NCBI RefSeq assembly: GCF_021134715.1 | Contig: NC_060028.1 | Span: 4,920,501-4,984,500 of the forward strand | DNA: 64,000 bases | DNA from: Daphnia pulex | Taxonomy: Eukaryota; Arthropoda; Branchiopoda; Diplostraca; Daphniidae | Direction of reading: 5' to 3' | Shown here: piece after piece, positions 36,643 through 47,449 of the stretch | How the letters are laid out: each line of letters begins with the position of its first letter | How positions within the stretch are numbered: the stretch's first letter is position 1 | Made by a program: the position numbers and the translations under genes | The notes under the pieces: model-generated | The model's input: the letters and a program-made list of their open reading frames with translations, nothing else | Told to the model about the DNA's origin: nothing | The model's database searches: none

Positions 36643-37806
36643 ATATTCAAGAACCGTTAATTAATCCGTGGGAGGTCAGTGAATTAGTTGCCGGTTTGAT
36701 GACGAAAGGTGTCACGACCGAACAGTCAAAAGCTATTTAAAAAAAAACATCCCCTGAATTTCAGCGACGAGTCATTTTCCCTTAGGCCGCCCAAACTCGA
36801 TGGTTTCATGCAAAGGAGGGCTAAAGACAAAGATAGGCTGAAGGCGGTTTATGCGTCGGAAGAGCCGTTGGTCACGACTCAATTGAAGATCATGGACATT
36901 GCGCCTCCGCTGATCGATTTGTACACTCGAGTCTTATCCTTAGACGAAGGTGAAAAGAAGTCTATTGCGACGGAGAGTTTACTGGCCGTGTTGCAGCAGT
37001 GGGCACGAGCCTATCACCACATCACTAAGCAAAGAAGACGGGCGGTGGTGTCTTTGATAGAACCCAGCTTTGACTTTTTTTCGGCCGATCCTGAGGCCTT
37101 TGCAGCGGAGAGGGAGGCTCAAAAGCTCCTTTTCACCCAGAAATTCTTGGAGAGCATGTTGAGAGAGGCATCCCAGGATGCAACACTGGCCGCCACATCA
37201 AGGATTAGATCAGTAAAAAGGAGAATGGCGGGGCCACGTTCGGCCGATCCTGAGGCCTTTGCAGCGGAGAGGGAGGCTCAAAAGCTCCTTTTCACCCAGA
37301 AATTCTTGGAGAGCATGTTGAGAGAGGCATCCCAGGATGCAACACTGGCCGCCACATCAAGGATTAGATCAGTAAAAAGGAGAATGGCGGGGCCACCCCA
37401 GTCCAATCGTGGTCCGGGATCGAGAAGACCAGTGCAGCCCCAGCAAGACAGTCACGATGGCATTGGCAGCAGAGGGGGACGTCCGCAATACAGCAATTCG
37501 TGGTTAAGAGGTGGAAATAGGTAGGTCTTAATTCCCAAAGTAAGAATAGAATCAGTTCCCGTAGAAAAAGTAGGGGCCCGTTTATTGTTTTTTGCGGATC
37601 GATGGAAGGAGATAATGGATGACTTGTGGATTTTGGAGGGGTTGTCAGAGGGGGTCAAATTCTATTTTGCTAATTGTCCAGTCCAGCGTAGTGTCCCATG
37701 CCCAGTAGCTATGTCAAGGGAAATGAAGAAAGTCTGCGACACGGAAGTAAGGGAGCTACTAGCTAAACAAGCAAAAGTAAAAGTCACAGACGGATCGCAT
37801 GCGTAA
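36643..37806 (+). mobile_element. DIRS-like element, right part: gag-like ORF and start of pol
   Basis: The gag-like frame (to 37524) has an alpha-helical region (ALLQ/AVLQQWARAYHHITKQRRR) and a basic, Gly/Arg-rich tail. It includes an exact in-frame tandem duplication of 159 bp (37081-37239 and 37240-37396). From about 37585 a pol-like frame begins with FADRWKEIMDDLWILEGLSE and EVRELLAKQAKVKV, the typical N-terminus of a DIRS-type reverse transcriptase. The rest of pol is not present downstream. Fossil, incomplete. Confidence 0.6.
37081..37396 (+). repeat. Perfect 159-bp in-frame tandem duplication
   Basis: Two identical copies (SADPEAFAAEREAQ at the start, RMAGP at the end of each) within the DIRS gag-like frame. 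Identity means the duplication is recent or is an assembly artefact. Confidence 0.9.
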
Positions 37807-38095
37807 TGAAGCGTCCGCTTAGATAGCGCGCGCTGAATTATTATACTATTTTATTTGAATTTTTTTTACACATACCATACATAGTCATGTGCGAAACAAG
37901 CACTATAGTTATTTTGGCCAAGCTTTTATTGTATATGCTTCATGTACTGCGTCTTCCATTATTATAATTTTATTGTGCTTAAACCAGCTTAATTAGAATT
38001 ATGAAGCTAGATTTAGAGCTACAAACACGTTCATTTGAAGCTGCCAATCTGGAATGTTTCTCACCTTTGTTCTCAATTTGCAAACATTTATCTAT
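37807..38095. other. AT-rich non-coding spacer
   Basis: No gene or repeat recognised between the DIRS remnant and the tandem repeats. Confidence 0.4.
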
Positions 38096-39150
38096 CTATA
38101 TATAATAAAAGAACAAGCTTTTTTGGGGAGGAGCTTATTCATGTCACGGATAATGTGTCAACACAGGCTCCTCCCCCCCAAAGCATTTGGGGGAGGAGCC
38201 TGTGTCTGTCACGAACATTTGGGGGAGGAGCTTATTCATGTCACAATGCGAACGCTGTGATTGGTCAGTCGCAAAACACCAGATGTCTATAGCATCGCCG
38301 TGATGACGCAATCTTTGATGACGCAGCAACCAGCATCACCACCAGATGTCTATAGCATCGCCATGATGACGAAATCTTCAAGTAAGGTACTGGGCAGATT
38401 TCCCAAGATAAAATCTATTACGGGCAGATGATTAAGCTACAGAAAAGCGAATAGCAAAACAGTCCGACTTTACGCTAGACCAAAGTTCCCCGGATTTGAC
38501 CGGGGTTCAGGTTACTCGTCTATATAATAAAAGAACAAGCTTTTGTGGGAGGAGCCTATGTCTGTGTCAACAATGTGTCAACACAGGCTCCTCCTCCAAA
38601 ATAAAACATGCCCAAACATGCCCAAACAAATCACCACCAGATGTCGTCGCCGTGATGACGAAATCTTCAAGTAAGGTACTGGGAAGTTTTCCCACGATAA
38701 AATCTATTACGGGCAGATCGTGCTACAGGAAAGAGAATAGCAAAACAGTCCGATTTTACGCTAGACAACAGTTCCCCGGATTTGACCGGGGCTCAGTCTC
38801 TAGTCTATATAATAAAAGAACAAGCTTTTGTTGGAGGAGCCTGTGTCTGTGTCAACAATGTGTCAACACAGGCTCCTCCCCCAAAATGGAACATGCCCAA
38901 ACATGCCCAAACAAATCACCACCAGATGTCGTCGCCGTGATGACGCAATCTTTGATGACGCAACAACCATCATCACCACCAGATGTCTCGCCGTGATGAC
39001 GAAATCTTCAAGTAAGGTAGTCACTGGCAGGTTTCCCACGTTACAATCTATTACGGGCAGATGATTAAGCTACAGAAAAGCGAATAGCAAAACAGTCCAA
39101 CTTTACGCTAGACAAAAGTTCCCCGAATGGACCGGGGCTCAGGTTACTCG
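38096..39150 (+). repeat. Three tandem copies of a 285-422 bp unit
   Basis: Each unit begins with TATAATAAAAGAACAAGCTT (at 38101, 38523 and 38808). It continues with a GGGAGGAGCC/GGCTCCTCC inverted pair, CCAAACATGCCCAAACA, CACCACCAGATGTC, a GCCGTGATGACG block, AATCTATTACGGGCAGAT, AGCAAAACAGTCC and a TTCCCCGGATTTGACCGGGG palindrome. Length differences come from indels, mainly in the hairpin-rich first third. No convincing coding; the frames found are shadows. Probably a tandemly repeated non-autonomous element or its terminal region, unclassified. Confidence 0.75.
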
Positions 39151-39830
39151 CTATTTAGCTATAACTACAGCTATACTATATGTTCCGGAGAAATTCTGTC
39201 TTTGAGCCGATTTATTGCAATCTGGCAACGTCCTCGCCTTTATTTCTCGCTATCACTATATTTTCCTATTAGTCGTCTGCTTCTTGCACGTTTTGAAGTC
39301 GAGTGTGACATTCTGTTCTCGAAAATCACCGTTACTTGTCTTTCTTTCTGTGATTTCTGTTCGGTCTTTGTCTCACAAGGTTAGTCCAACGTGTTGTGTT
39401 GTATGTACATACTATTTATTAATTTCGTGTCATTTTATTATCGCAGTTCACTCTGGAACTATTCTGCCTTGCCTTATTTCTGTGGTCAAATAGCCTGTGA
39501 GCCATTTTGTTCTATTTTCTGCTTTGCAGGTATTGCCCTATTCTGTTTATCATGTTAGTCTTATTTTCTAAAATCTGTCTTTGCCTTTCAGGCACCATCG
39601 CTTATACCATTGCTACGTCAACATCGTTATCTCATGCATACAAGCATCCTGGCATCAAACATTTAACTCGCAATACATCCATAGAAAACCCCACTGCCAT
39701 TTCCAGCTCTAATTTAGCTCCCGAACATTTTGGTCCTTCGAACCGGATCTTTAGTGAACCATTTGGAGTGGAGTTGTCACCAAGAAAGTTGATGCCATTC
39801 CACATGCTTCTGACTCGTTTACCCTTCTAG
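39151..39830. other. Pyrimidine-rich region upstream of BEL fragment
   Basis: TTT/TCT-rich sequence with no recognised coding. It may be the 5' LTR or leader of the BEL/Pao fragment that follows, but no second copy exists in the window to prove this. Confidence 0.3.
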
Positions 39831-39839
39831 TCAAAGCAT

Positions 39840-40860
39840 TCCAATGAGCTTGTTGTCAGCACTTGCAACGTTAGCCAGGCATTCTTCTGCTGTTCAGGTC
39901 TTGGTGGTCAGCTTCTTCTTCAGCCAACACCATCATCGTTGGCCAGTCATAATCCCGCTACACGAGTGTCGTAGCCAGCCCTCCACAGCCAACATTTACA
40001 TAGTTGGCCTGTCATCATCCCGCTGTTCAACTCATCGTGAGCAGCCATTCAACCTTATTCAGCCATCATTTACATAGTTGGCCTGTCATCATCTGCTGTT
40101 CAACTCATCGTGAGCAGCCATCCAGCCTTATACAGCCAGCATTTACAACGCTGGCCTGACAACATCCTGCTGTTCAAGTTCATCGTGATTAGCCATCCAG
40201 TCCTATTCAACATCCAGCATTTACAACGTTGGCCTGACAACATCCTGCTGTTCAGGTTCATCGTGACAGTCAGCTTATTCAGCCATCATAATCATTGTTG
40301 GCCAGCCAGTAATCGTGCTGTTCAAGTTATCGTTGGCAGCTCTCCTCAATATACTCTCCACACAGTTCATCAATATTGAACCAAATGTTTTGACTCGTCT
40401 ACCTTTCCAGTCAAGGCATTTAGCTCACCGATATTGAAACAATTGCTTTCGGATCGTCTACTCTCCTAGTCGAAGCATTCTATTCAGCATGACACCAGTA
40501 TTATAAAATTTCAGTTTACTCATTCAGCCGTCTACGCCTCTAGTCATCTGCGGTTCATCTCTATTCGGCTCATCAATATTGAACCACTTGCCTTTCGACT
40601 CGTCTACCCTTTTACTCTTCCAGTCAAAGGCATTCAGTCCATCAACTGCTTGACTAGTCTACACTTCTGGTCATCCACAGTCCAGCTCTTCATGTTTCAG
40701 CCTCCTGGTTCATCAGTAAACCACTTGCCTTTCGACTCGTCTACTCTTCTAGTCAAGGCATTCAGCTCGTCAATATTGAACCAATGCAGTTGACTCATCC
40801 GGTCGTCTACCCTTCTAGTCATCTGCAGTAAAGCTCGTTCAAGTTTCGTCTCGCTTCGTC
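39840..40860. repeat. Degenerate tandem repeats in the leader of a BEL/Pao element
   Basis: 39840-40380 holds about six degenerate copies of a ~75-90 bp unit (AGCCAGCATTTACAACG, GGCCTGACAACATCCTGCTG, TTCAAGTTCATCGTG). 39800-40860 also holds repeats of the GACTCGTCTACCCTTCTAGTCAA type with TCAATATTGAACCA. Non-coding. Confidence 0.7.
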
Positions 40861-42780
40861 AGCTCTACTACTTTTACTTCCGTCAACGCAGCTCGAGCTT
40901 CATTTTAGTCGTTCCATTCCTCTAGTCAATCGCAGTCTGACTCGTCCTCTCTCCTACTCTACTGCATCTTGACTCGGGAACAATTCACTAGATTATCAGT
41001 CTATTATTTTTCTTCTGTCAATATCACCAGTCTATTATCCTACACTTCTGCCAGCGTGATTTGTGTTTTGATTTCAGTCACATGCCTTATTCGATTCAGC
41101 CAATTAAATCAGCTCAAGCCCAATCAGCCCAAGCCCAATCAGCCAAAGCCCAATCAGCCATGCCTAGTCCCGGTTTTAGATCCAGCCAAGAAGAAGAAGA
41201 AGGCCGAAAGGTTAATCAATCTGCTGGACATGTCGAGCTCACGAAGAGAAGGAGGACAAGCGTTCGCAGTCAGATCACCTCAACGATTCGTCAGATCCGA
41301 GCCAACATCGATCAGTGCGGATCACGGGGAGGTATAACCGGTCTAGTCAAACACCTCCAGGATTTAGCAACGACATCTACACTCTTGCATACCCTCTTGC
41401 TAACAGTAGAAGATGCAAATGAGAACGACAGGCAAGAGGAGAGGCATCGGTCGTATGTTCAACAGATTGGTGAAGCGGTTGCCGAAGCCGAAGAACACCT
41501 GAAGTCCAGAGCTGGGGAATCCCCTTCTGGAGTCAATAACAGTATCAATCAAGATTCGAAACGTGGAGTAAGAGCATCATAAGAAGAAATCCGTGGGGCG
41601 CAACAGACCCGCACACAAGCAGAGCAGTCCAGAAGAAAAGCAGAAGATGCTTTACAGAAATTGCAGCCAGCCGATTCCGATCTCGACAAACTCTCTTCAG
41701 TCAGCAACGGAGGTCAATTTCAACTCTTTTCAAGATTGGCGGCTGAACCGACACCACCAATTCAGAAAGCCAGCGTATGTTTTGCTGCTCGTGTCAATCA
41801 AGTCTCTTCCAAACACTCGTCAATGTCACACATTTCATCTAAATCCGCTTCACACCCGTTCTGTTTCAAGAGTGAAGGGGAGCAAAGCCTGGAGAGCCAT
41901 GGAGCTTTCAAATCATCTTCTGCAGGAGAACGTGTCAGCTTTCGCGTAAAGCATCGGCTGTGTTTCGGTTGTCTGAAACCAAGTCAGTCGATTCGTGTCT
42001 GCCATCCACGGAAGCTCTGCAGTCAATCCGGCCGCGCCTTACTCTGCGACGCGCTACTACCTGACGTCAAGCGAGCTAATTCCCACGCCTCCATCGTGGT
42101 ATATCCAGCTACTCTACTCAGCTACAACAAAGGCTCTCAACGAGTGGAGATGGAAGCAACTCTACTTTAATGCAGCAAGGATTTCCCAGCCTCTTGAAAC
42201 TTTGTGATGATCATCTTATTCTTTCCAGTTCGTCTCCTATCCTTAATGTCATCAGAGTTAGAAACGTCATAGACTACCCTTGCAGCGAAGCAGTTTCAGT
42301 ATGGGAGGCTCAGTTCATCCTACCACATCCATTGTCTGCTCAACTCTGCCAACGGTGGCCACCGATACATCCATCACCGATTGGCCAGTTCCGAAGAAAC
42401 ATTGGAAGGATCATTTCAATCTATCAGTATCAACGACCTGTGGTATGGTAGCCATTTTGATCGGTGATGGTCTTCTTCCCCTAGTCACAGCTGTCAGAGC
42501 CAACACAATCATCAGATCAACCCGATTGGTCCAGCCTGCCGACGCGATGAATCAGTCCCGAGAAACAGAAAATTTCGACACCGAATACCAAGTCACGGGA
42601 ATGTCCGAAGATCATCGAAAGGCCGTCTCAATTTTAGATGGTGGAAACCGAAAGTTCAGTGCCGAGGTTTGCGTCAAGAGAACGCTGTCCGATGACAACC
42701 TGCTCCTCCAAGACTGGATTACAAATTAATCCGAGTTCATCCAGTCAGTCGTAAGAGAGCCACACATCCCCTGTGTCTTC
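40860..42780 (+). mobile_element. BEL/Pao retrotransposon, 5' part (gag and protease region), broken
   Basis: The gag N-terminus (about 41060-41580) has Gln/Ala-rich repeats of an SAQAQ type, then a helical domain with SVRSQITSTIRQIRANID and a RHRSYVQQIGEAVAEAEEHL segment, as in BEL/Pao gag. A zinc-knuckle region (LCFGCLKPSQSIRVCHPRKL) lies at about 41955-42030. A protease/linker region follows to about 42730. Reverse transcriptase, RNase H and integrase are absent: the element stops where the tRNA array begins. Fossil, several breaks. It is a different family from the 5.4-11.6 kb BEL element. Confidence 0.75.
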
Positions 42781-42920
42781 TGGAATGTGCGCTGAAGAAT
42801 TGCTGTGCTGTGCTTTGCTGTGCTTTGCTGTGCTTATCCTTTTCAAAACGAAGCACAGTTTAGTATTTTGCTCTGTCTAAAGTTGGACTTGAATTTTTTC
42901 AAGAGGTAAAATGAAACAAA

Positions 42921-42993
42921 TACCCCGAATGAGGTTCGAACTCACGACCTCGTGATTATGAGACTCGCGCGCTGCCTACTGCGCTATCGTGGT
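42921..42993 (-). pseudogene. tRNA-Met(CAT), degraded copy (unit A)
   Basis: Anticodon loop CTCATAA kept, but several acceptor-stem bases differ from the intact copies. Confidence 0.75.
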
Positions 42994-43057
42994 GGCCATC
43001 GTCCTTGAACGCTATAACAAAGTGGTACCAACTGTCTTCCTTGAAACGCAAGCAAAT

Positions 43058-43129
43058 CGAGCTGCCAGGAGGCGAACCTGGGATCTCCTGATCCGTAGTC
43101 AGGCGCGTTATCCATTGCGACACAAACCC
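43058..43129 (-). pseudogene. tRNA-Arg(ACG), degraded copy (unit A)
   Basis: One base missing in the acceptor/T-arm region and two changes compared with intact units E/F. Confidence 0.75.
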
Positions 43130-43426
43130 ATATTTTGCAACGAACAATACTAATTGAAAGAAACAACTACTTGTTTTGGAAAGAAAGCGATCAGGTTTGA
43201 ATCATGTCTTAACTAGTGAAGTCATGTTTTAAGCCTTTAAACAAACCCCCTGTTACACGACGAACAATACTAATTGTAAGAAACAACTACTTGTTTTGGA
43301 CAGAAAGTGATCAGGTTTGAATCATGTCTTTACTAGTGAAGTCATGTTTTAAGCCTTTAACAAGAATTGAATTTATTATTACTGTTCATACGATCTTCAC
43401 TGAATTGTTGATAGGGAGGTAATACA

Positions 43427-43499
43427 GCCCGGTTAGCTCAGACGGTAGAGCGCGGGACTTTTAATCCTGGGGTCGAGGGTTCAAGTCCCTCAACGGGCG
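43427..43499 (+). tRNA. tRNA-Lys-TTT: tRNA-Lys(TTT), unit A
   Basis: Cloverleaf with anticodon loop CTTTTAA. The acceptor has an extra mismatch (AACGGGC instead of ATCGGGC), so function is uncertain. Confidence 0.8.
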
Positions 43500-43621
43500 T
43501 GAAACGTGGGATACTTGATATGTGGTGGTGTTCGATACGGGATAATTATTCTGTAATTCAATGGTGCAGATAAACTGAGATAATCTGGCTTTAGATGAAA
43601 AACGTTAAAGAATATAATGTC

Positions 43622-43704
43622 GACGTGGTGACCGAGCGGTTAAGGTGATGGACTGCTAATCCATAGTGCATTGCACGCAAGGGGTTCGAATCCCATCCTC
43701 GTCG
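43622..43704 (+). pseudogene. tRNA-Ser(GCT), degraded copy (unit A)
   Basis: Anticodon GCT and long variable arm present. One inserted base before the T-arm and an acceptor change (GACGTGG). Confidence 0.75.
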
Positions 43705-43824
43705 AAAGGAGTAGTTAGGGATATTGGCAACTGTAACGCACTCCAATTGCTATGCAGTGATCAGAGGTTCATAGCATTTCAATGTAGAAACTTAGTCTTC
43801 AAGCCACGGTAGGAAAGTTATTAA

Positions 43825-43896
43825 GGTTCTATGGTGTAATGGTTAGCACTTCAGACTCTGACTCTGACAATCTGAGTTCAAATCTCAGTAGGACCT
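43825..43896 (+). tRNA. tRNA-Gln-CTG: tRNA-Gln(CTG), unit A
   Basis: Complete 72-nt cloverleaf, anticodon loop CTCTGAC, T4 terminator directly downstream (ATTTTAC). Confidence 0.9.
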
Positions 43897-44356
43897 ATTT
43901 TACTAGATAGCGAGATCGTTGCAAGAAAGGCCAGTCAAGACTTTTTCCCACAGTGCAACCCTCTCTTTTATAGTTTAAGCACTGCGTTGCTGATGGATTA
44001 GGGTACTTGATTATGGTGAGTTATTGTACAACAGTACGTTATTACGCCAGGCTGTTGGAGGGTGCTGTACATGTTCGTTGCAAATCGTTATTTCTTCAAG
44101 TCACCGCCATTGCCACTTCAAAGTATGTCTGTTTGCATCCATCCCCAAATACATCCGAGGGACACTATATCTTGCAAACGGCCTACAATTAGCAAACAAC
44201 ACTTTCGTAGTGGCGAGCACAACCCCATCGACGTAAAAACCATAATCGACGTAAACACCACAACCCTTTCTATCCTTTTTAAAACGAAGCACAGTTTAGC
44301 ATTTTGCTCTTTCTAAAGTTTGACTTGAATTTTTTCAAGAAGTATAATGAAACAAA

Positions 44357-44380
44357 AGCCCCGAGTGAGGTTCGAACTCA
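44357..44380 (-). pseudogene. 3' part of tRNA-Met(CAT) of unit B, split by insertion
   Basis: Acceptor 3' strand and most of the T-arm of a Met tRNA; the rest lies beyond the 7.87-kb insertion at 52256-52304. AACTCA (44375-44380) is duplicated at 52250-52255. Confidence 0.9.
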
Positions 44381-44435
44381 CCAACATGTGCTCTCCAACT
44401 TAAGACAAAGCTTTGTCTGAAACTTTTTCATGTAA

Positions 44436-45315
44436 CAGACAAAGACATGTCTTAAGTTTTCCTTATTTTTATTACATTGCCTCCTTATATTTGTTATACA
44501 TTTATTTTATCCCTTTTCAATTCACAGCATAAACGTCCAAACGTTTATATTCCCTTTCATAATTTTCTAAAAAAATTTCTGTTTTAATGGTATGGGTGAC
44601 ATAAAAAATTTCAGACAAAGACATGTCTTAAGTTTTCCTTATTTTTATTACATTGCCTCCTTATATTTGTTATACATTTATTTTATCCCTTTTCAATTCA
44701 CAGCATAAACGTCCAAACGTTTATATTCCCTTTCATAATTTTATAAAAAAATTTCTGTTTTAATGGTATGGGTGACATAAAAAATTTCAGACAAAGACAT
44801 GTCTTAAGTTTTCCTTATTTTTATTACATTGCCTCCTTATATTTGTTATACATTTATTTTATCCCTTTTCAATTCACAGCATAAACGTCCAAACGTTTAT
44901 ATTCCCTTTCATAATTTTATAAAAAAATTTCTGTTTTAATGGTATGGGTGACATAAAAAATTTCAGACAAAGACATGTCTTAAGTTTTCCTTATTTTTAT
45001 TACATTGCATCCTTATATTTGTTATACATTTATTTTATCCCTTTTCAATTCACAGCATAAACGTCCAAACGTTTATATTCCCTTTCATAATTTTCTAAAA
45101 AAATTTCTGTTTTAATGGTATGGGTGACATAAAAAATTTCAGACAAAGACATGTCTTAAGTTTTCCTTATTTTTATTACATTGCCTCCTTATATTTGTTA
45201 TACATTTATTTTATCCCTTTTCAATTCACAGCATAAACGTCCAAACGTTTATATTTCCTTTCATAATTTTCTAAAAAAATTTCTGTTTTAATGGTATGGG
45301 TGACAAAAAAAATTT
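44436..45315. repeat. Five 176-bp subterminal tandem repeats, left arm
   Basis: Units start at 44436, 44612, 44788, 44964 and 45140 (CAGACAAAGACATGTCTTAA), each exactly 176 bp and nearly identical. Each contains the palindrome AAACGTCCAAACGTTT-like segment and ACATGTCTTAAG. Confidence 0.95.
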
Positions 45316-45844
45316 CAGACACAGCCTTATCTTAAGTCGCAGAGCATATGTTGAGGGTTGCACATTTTGAGAATTTTTTTTTCTTTTTACCTTAGCATTT
45401 CTTTAAAAAACTTAAACCTTAGCGTAAAGCAATTATCAAGTTTACTTCAAGATTTGAAAAAAAACATTTTTTGAAAATTCTTCCCATTTTCATTGTTGGA
45501 GCTTGGATACGTTGCTTAAAAAGTCGGTAAATTTTTAATGTGTAGATATTCACACATGGCCTCCGGCGGTAAATTTTCAGGGTAGAGGCTGTGTTATATT
45601 GACTCCGGCGGTAAATTTGCAGGATAGAGGATATTAACGTTTTGCCTCCGGCGGTAAATTAGTAGTGTAGAATATTTCACGCATTGATTCCGGCTGTTTT
45701 TTTTTCAATATGTATATTCTTTAATTTTACTGTTTAGTTTTGTGTAAAATTTTTTTTTTCGCGAAATTTTGACTTGTCTGAGTCATGGCTAACAAAAGCA
45801 TCCGTAAAAAAAAAATTATCCTTATAAAAAGTAAGGCTATAATT

Positions 45845-45905
45845 TCAATCGAACCATAAATCTGTTTATTTCCAAGCCAGTGCTATAACCATTATGCTAT
45901 TTCAG
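45845..45905 (-). other. tRNA-like sequence with A- and B-box (left arm, 1)
   Basis: Minus strand: TAGCATAATGGTTATAG (A-box-like), then about 35 nt later GGTTCGATTGA (B-box-like). Does not fold as a full tRNA by eye. Mirrored at 51267-51325. Confidence 0.5.
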
Positions 45906-46064
45906 ATTAAAATTTAACCATTTAAAAAATATATAATACTTTTTCGTCAACGCCGTGTTTTTTGCGAGAAAAATTTTCTATCACGATATATCGTCGGGAC
46001 CGCACCTTGGCTGCACCTATCCATCCCCTGACACGCCGTTTTTCACGATAATCGATGTAAGCGG

Positions 46065-46130
46065 GAGTGGGCTTGAACCACCATACTTGACATCTGGAAG
46101 CCAGAGCCATAGCCACTACACCGTCAGCTG
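46065..46130 (-). other. tRNA-like sequence with A- and B-box (left arm, 2)
   Basis: Minus strand: GGTGTAGTGGCTATGGC (A-box-like), CTCTGGCTTCCAGA, then GGTTCAAGCCC (B-box). Mirrored at 51051-51118. Confidence 0.55.
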
Positions 46131-46499
46131 CTAAGATTCTGTAACCTTTGCTAGATTCAATTGGCCTCCGGCGGTAAATTTGTAGGGTAGAGATGTTCAC
46201 GCATTGCCTGACATAGGATATTCACGCTTGGCCTCCGGGGGTAAATTCGCAGGGTAGAGCGGCATAGCCTCCGGCGGTATCCTTGTAAGATAGATGTGAT
46301 GACATATTGCCTCCGGTGGTAAGCTCGACCAATCACAGCGTGCGCTCACACCTACAGACAAACAAACAGACAGATACACAAACAAACTCCTCCCCATTTT
46401 AGCCCTTTGCGCTTTATAGACAAGGGACTACAAGGGAATATTATATATATAGCGCTACTAAGCGAAAGGTAAACGCGAAGATTACATATGTGCGATATA

Positions 46500-47441
46500 C
46501 AGTGGGTACCTAAAGTATCCGTACGGCTGAGAGGAGCAGTACGGAAAACGCGTTTTTCAAAACGCTCCCATAAATTGAATTCTCGTTGGAATGCAATAAA
46601 AATTTTTTGTAAGGTTAAGATTAGGGTGGGGTTTCATCTGATTTTTTTTTGGAATTTTTCAACAACGCGATATGTGGTTTTTATCGCGTTGCGAAAGTAT
46701 CCGTACGGCCGAGAGGCCTAGTAGGGAAATGGGCTTACTTTGGAGGCCTCTTATTCGGTAAATAAGTAACATTAAAGGGTGGGAAAGTTCTTAAAAAAAA
46801 GAGCTGCATTAGCTCTATATGTGATCATAAGATCACATTTTTTAAGTTTCATTTATAGTAATGAAATCAAAAATGAAAACACGAATTATAAGTTTTCCGT
46901 TTTCTTCCCCTCGATTCCCCATCACCAGTGTTGCCATATCAAAAAATATTTACCCTTTCTCTTTCTCCCTCTTCCGTCCAAGGGAAGAAAGAGATTTTGG
47001 GACATGGCAACACTGGTGATGGGGAATCGAGGGGAAGAAAACGGAAAACTTATAATTCGTGTTTTCATTTTTGATTTCATTACTATAAATGAAACTTAAA
47101 AAATGTGATCTTATGATCACATATAGAGCTAATGCAGCTCTTTTTTTTAAGAACTTTCCCACCCTTTAATGTTACTTATTTACCGAATAAGAGGCCTCCA
47201 AAGTAAGCCCATTTCCCTACTAGGCCTCTCGGCCGTACGGATACTTTCGCAACGCGATAAAAACCACATATCGCGTTGTTGAAAAATTCCCAAAAAAAAT
47301 CAGATGAAACCCCACCCTAATCTTAACCTTACAAAAAAATTTTATTGCATTCCAACGAGAATTCAATTTATGGGAGCGTTTTGAAAAACGCGTTTTCCGT
47401 ACTGCTCCTCTCAGCCGTACGGATACTTTAGGTACCCACTG
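46500..47441. mobile_element. Tc1/mariner-type palindromic element (942 bp) nested in the large element
   Basis: Ends CAGTGGGTACCTAAAGTATC and its exact complement, flanked by TA on both sides (46498-46499 and 47442-47443), the mariner target duplication. The two halves are nearly perfect inverted copies around a short centre at about 46950-46985. No transposase. The open frames inside are readings of the arms. It lies only in the left arm of the host element. Confidence 0.88.
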
Positions 47442-47449
47442 TATTTTAT

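Larger units (their letters stand above)
45540..46320. repeat. GCCTCCGGCGGTAAATT interspersed repeats, left arm
   Basis: About eight copies of GCCTCCGGCGGTAAATT with ~45-bp context (GTAGAG, TTCACGCATTG), for example near 45561, 45603, 45644, 46163, 46220 and 46266. The inverted counterpart is at 50980-51605. Confidence 0.85.

Noticed and set aside
38035-39064. Several open frames in the tandem repeats
   Set aside because: They repeat with the DNA unit and change frame between units; no coding signal.
44007-44316. Repeated open frames of about 60-85 codons in every tRNA unit (also near 53168, 54610, 60650, 62074, 63514)
   Set aside because: They exist only because the unit is tandemly repeated. 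Overlapping frames are open on both strands, codon use is unremarkable and no domain is visible.
46779-47162. Two identical 'proteins' starting MGKFLKKRAALALYVIIRSH on opposite strands
   Set aside because: They are the two arms of the mariner palindrome read in both directions, not genes.
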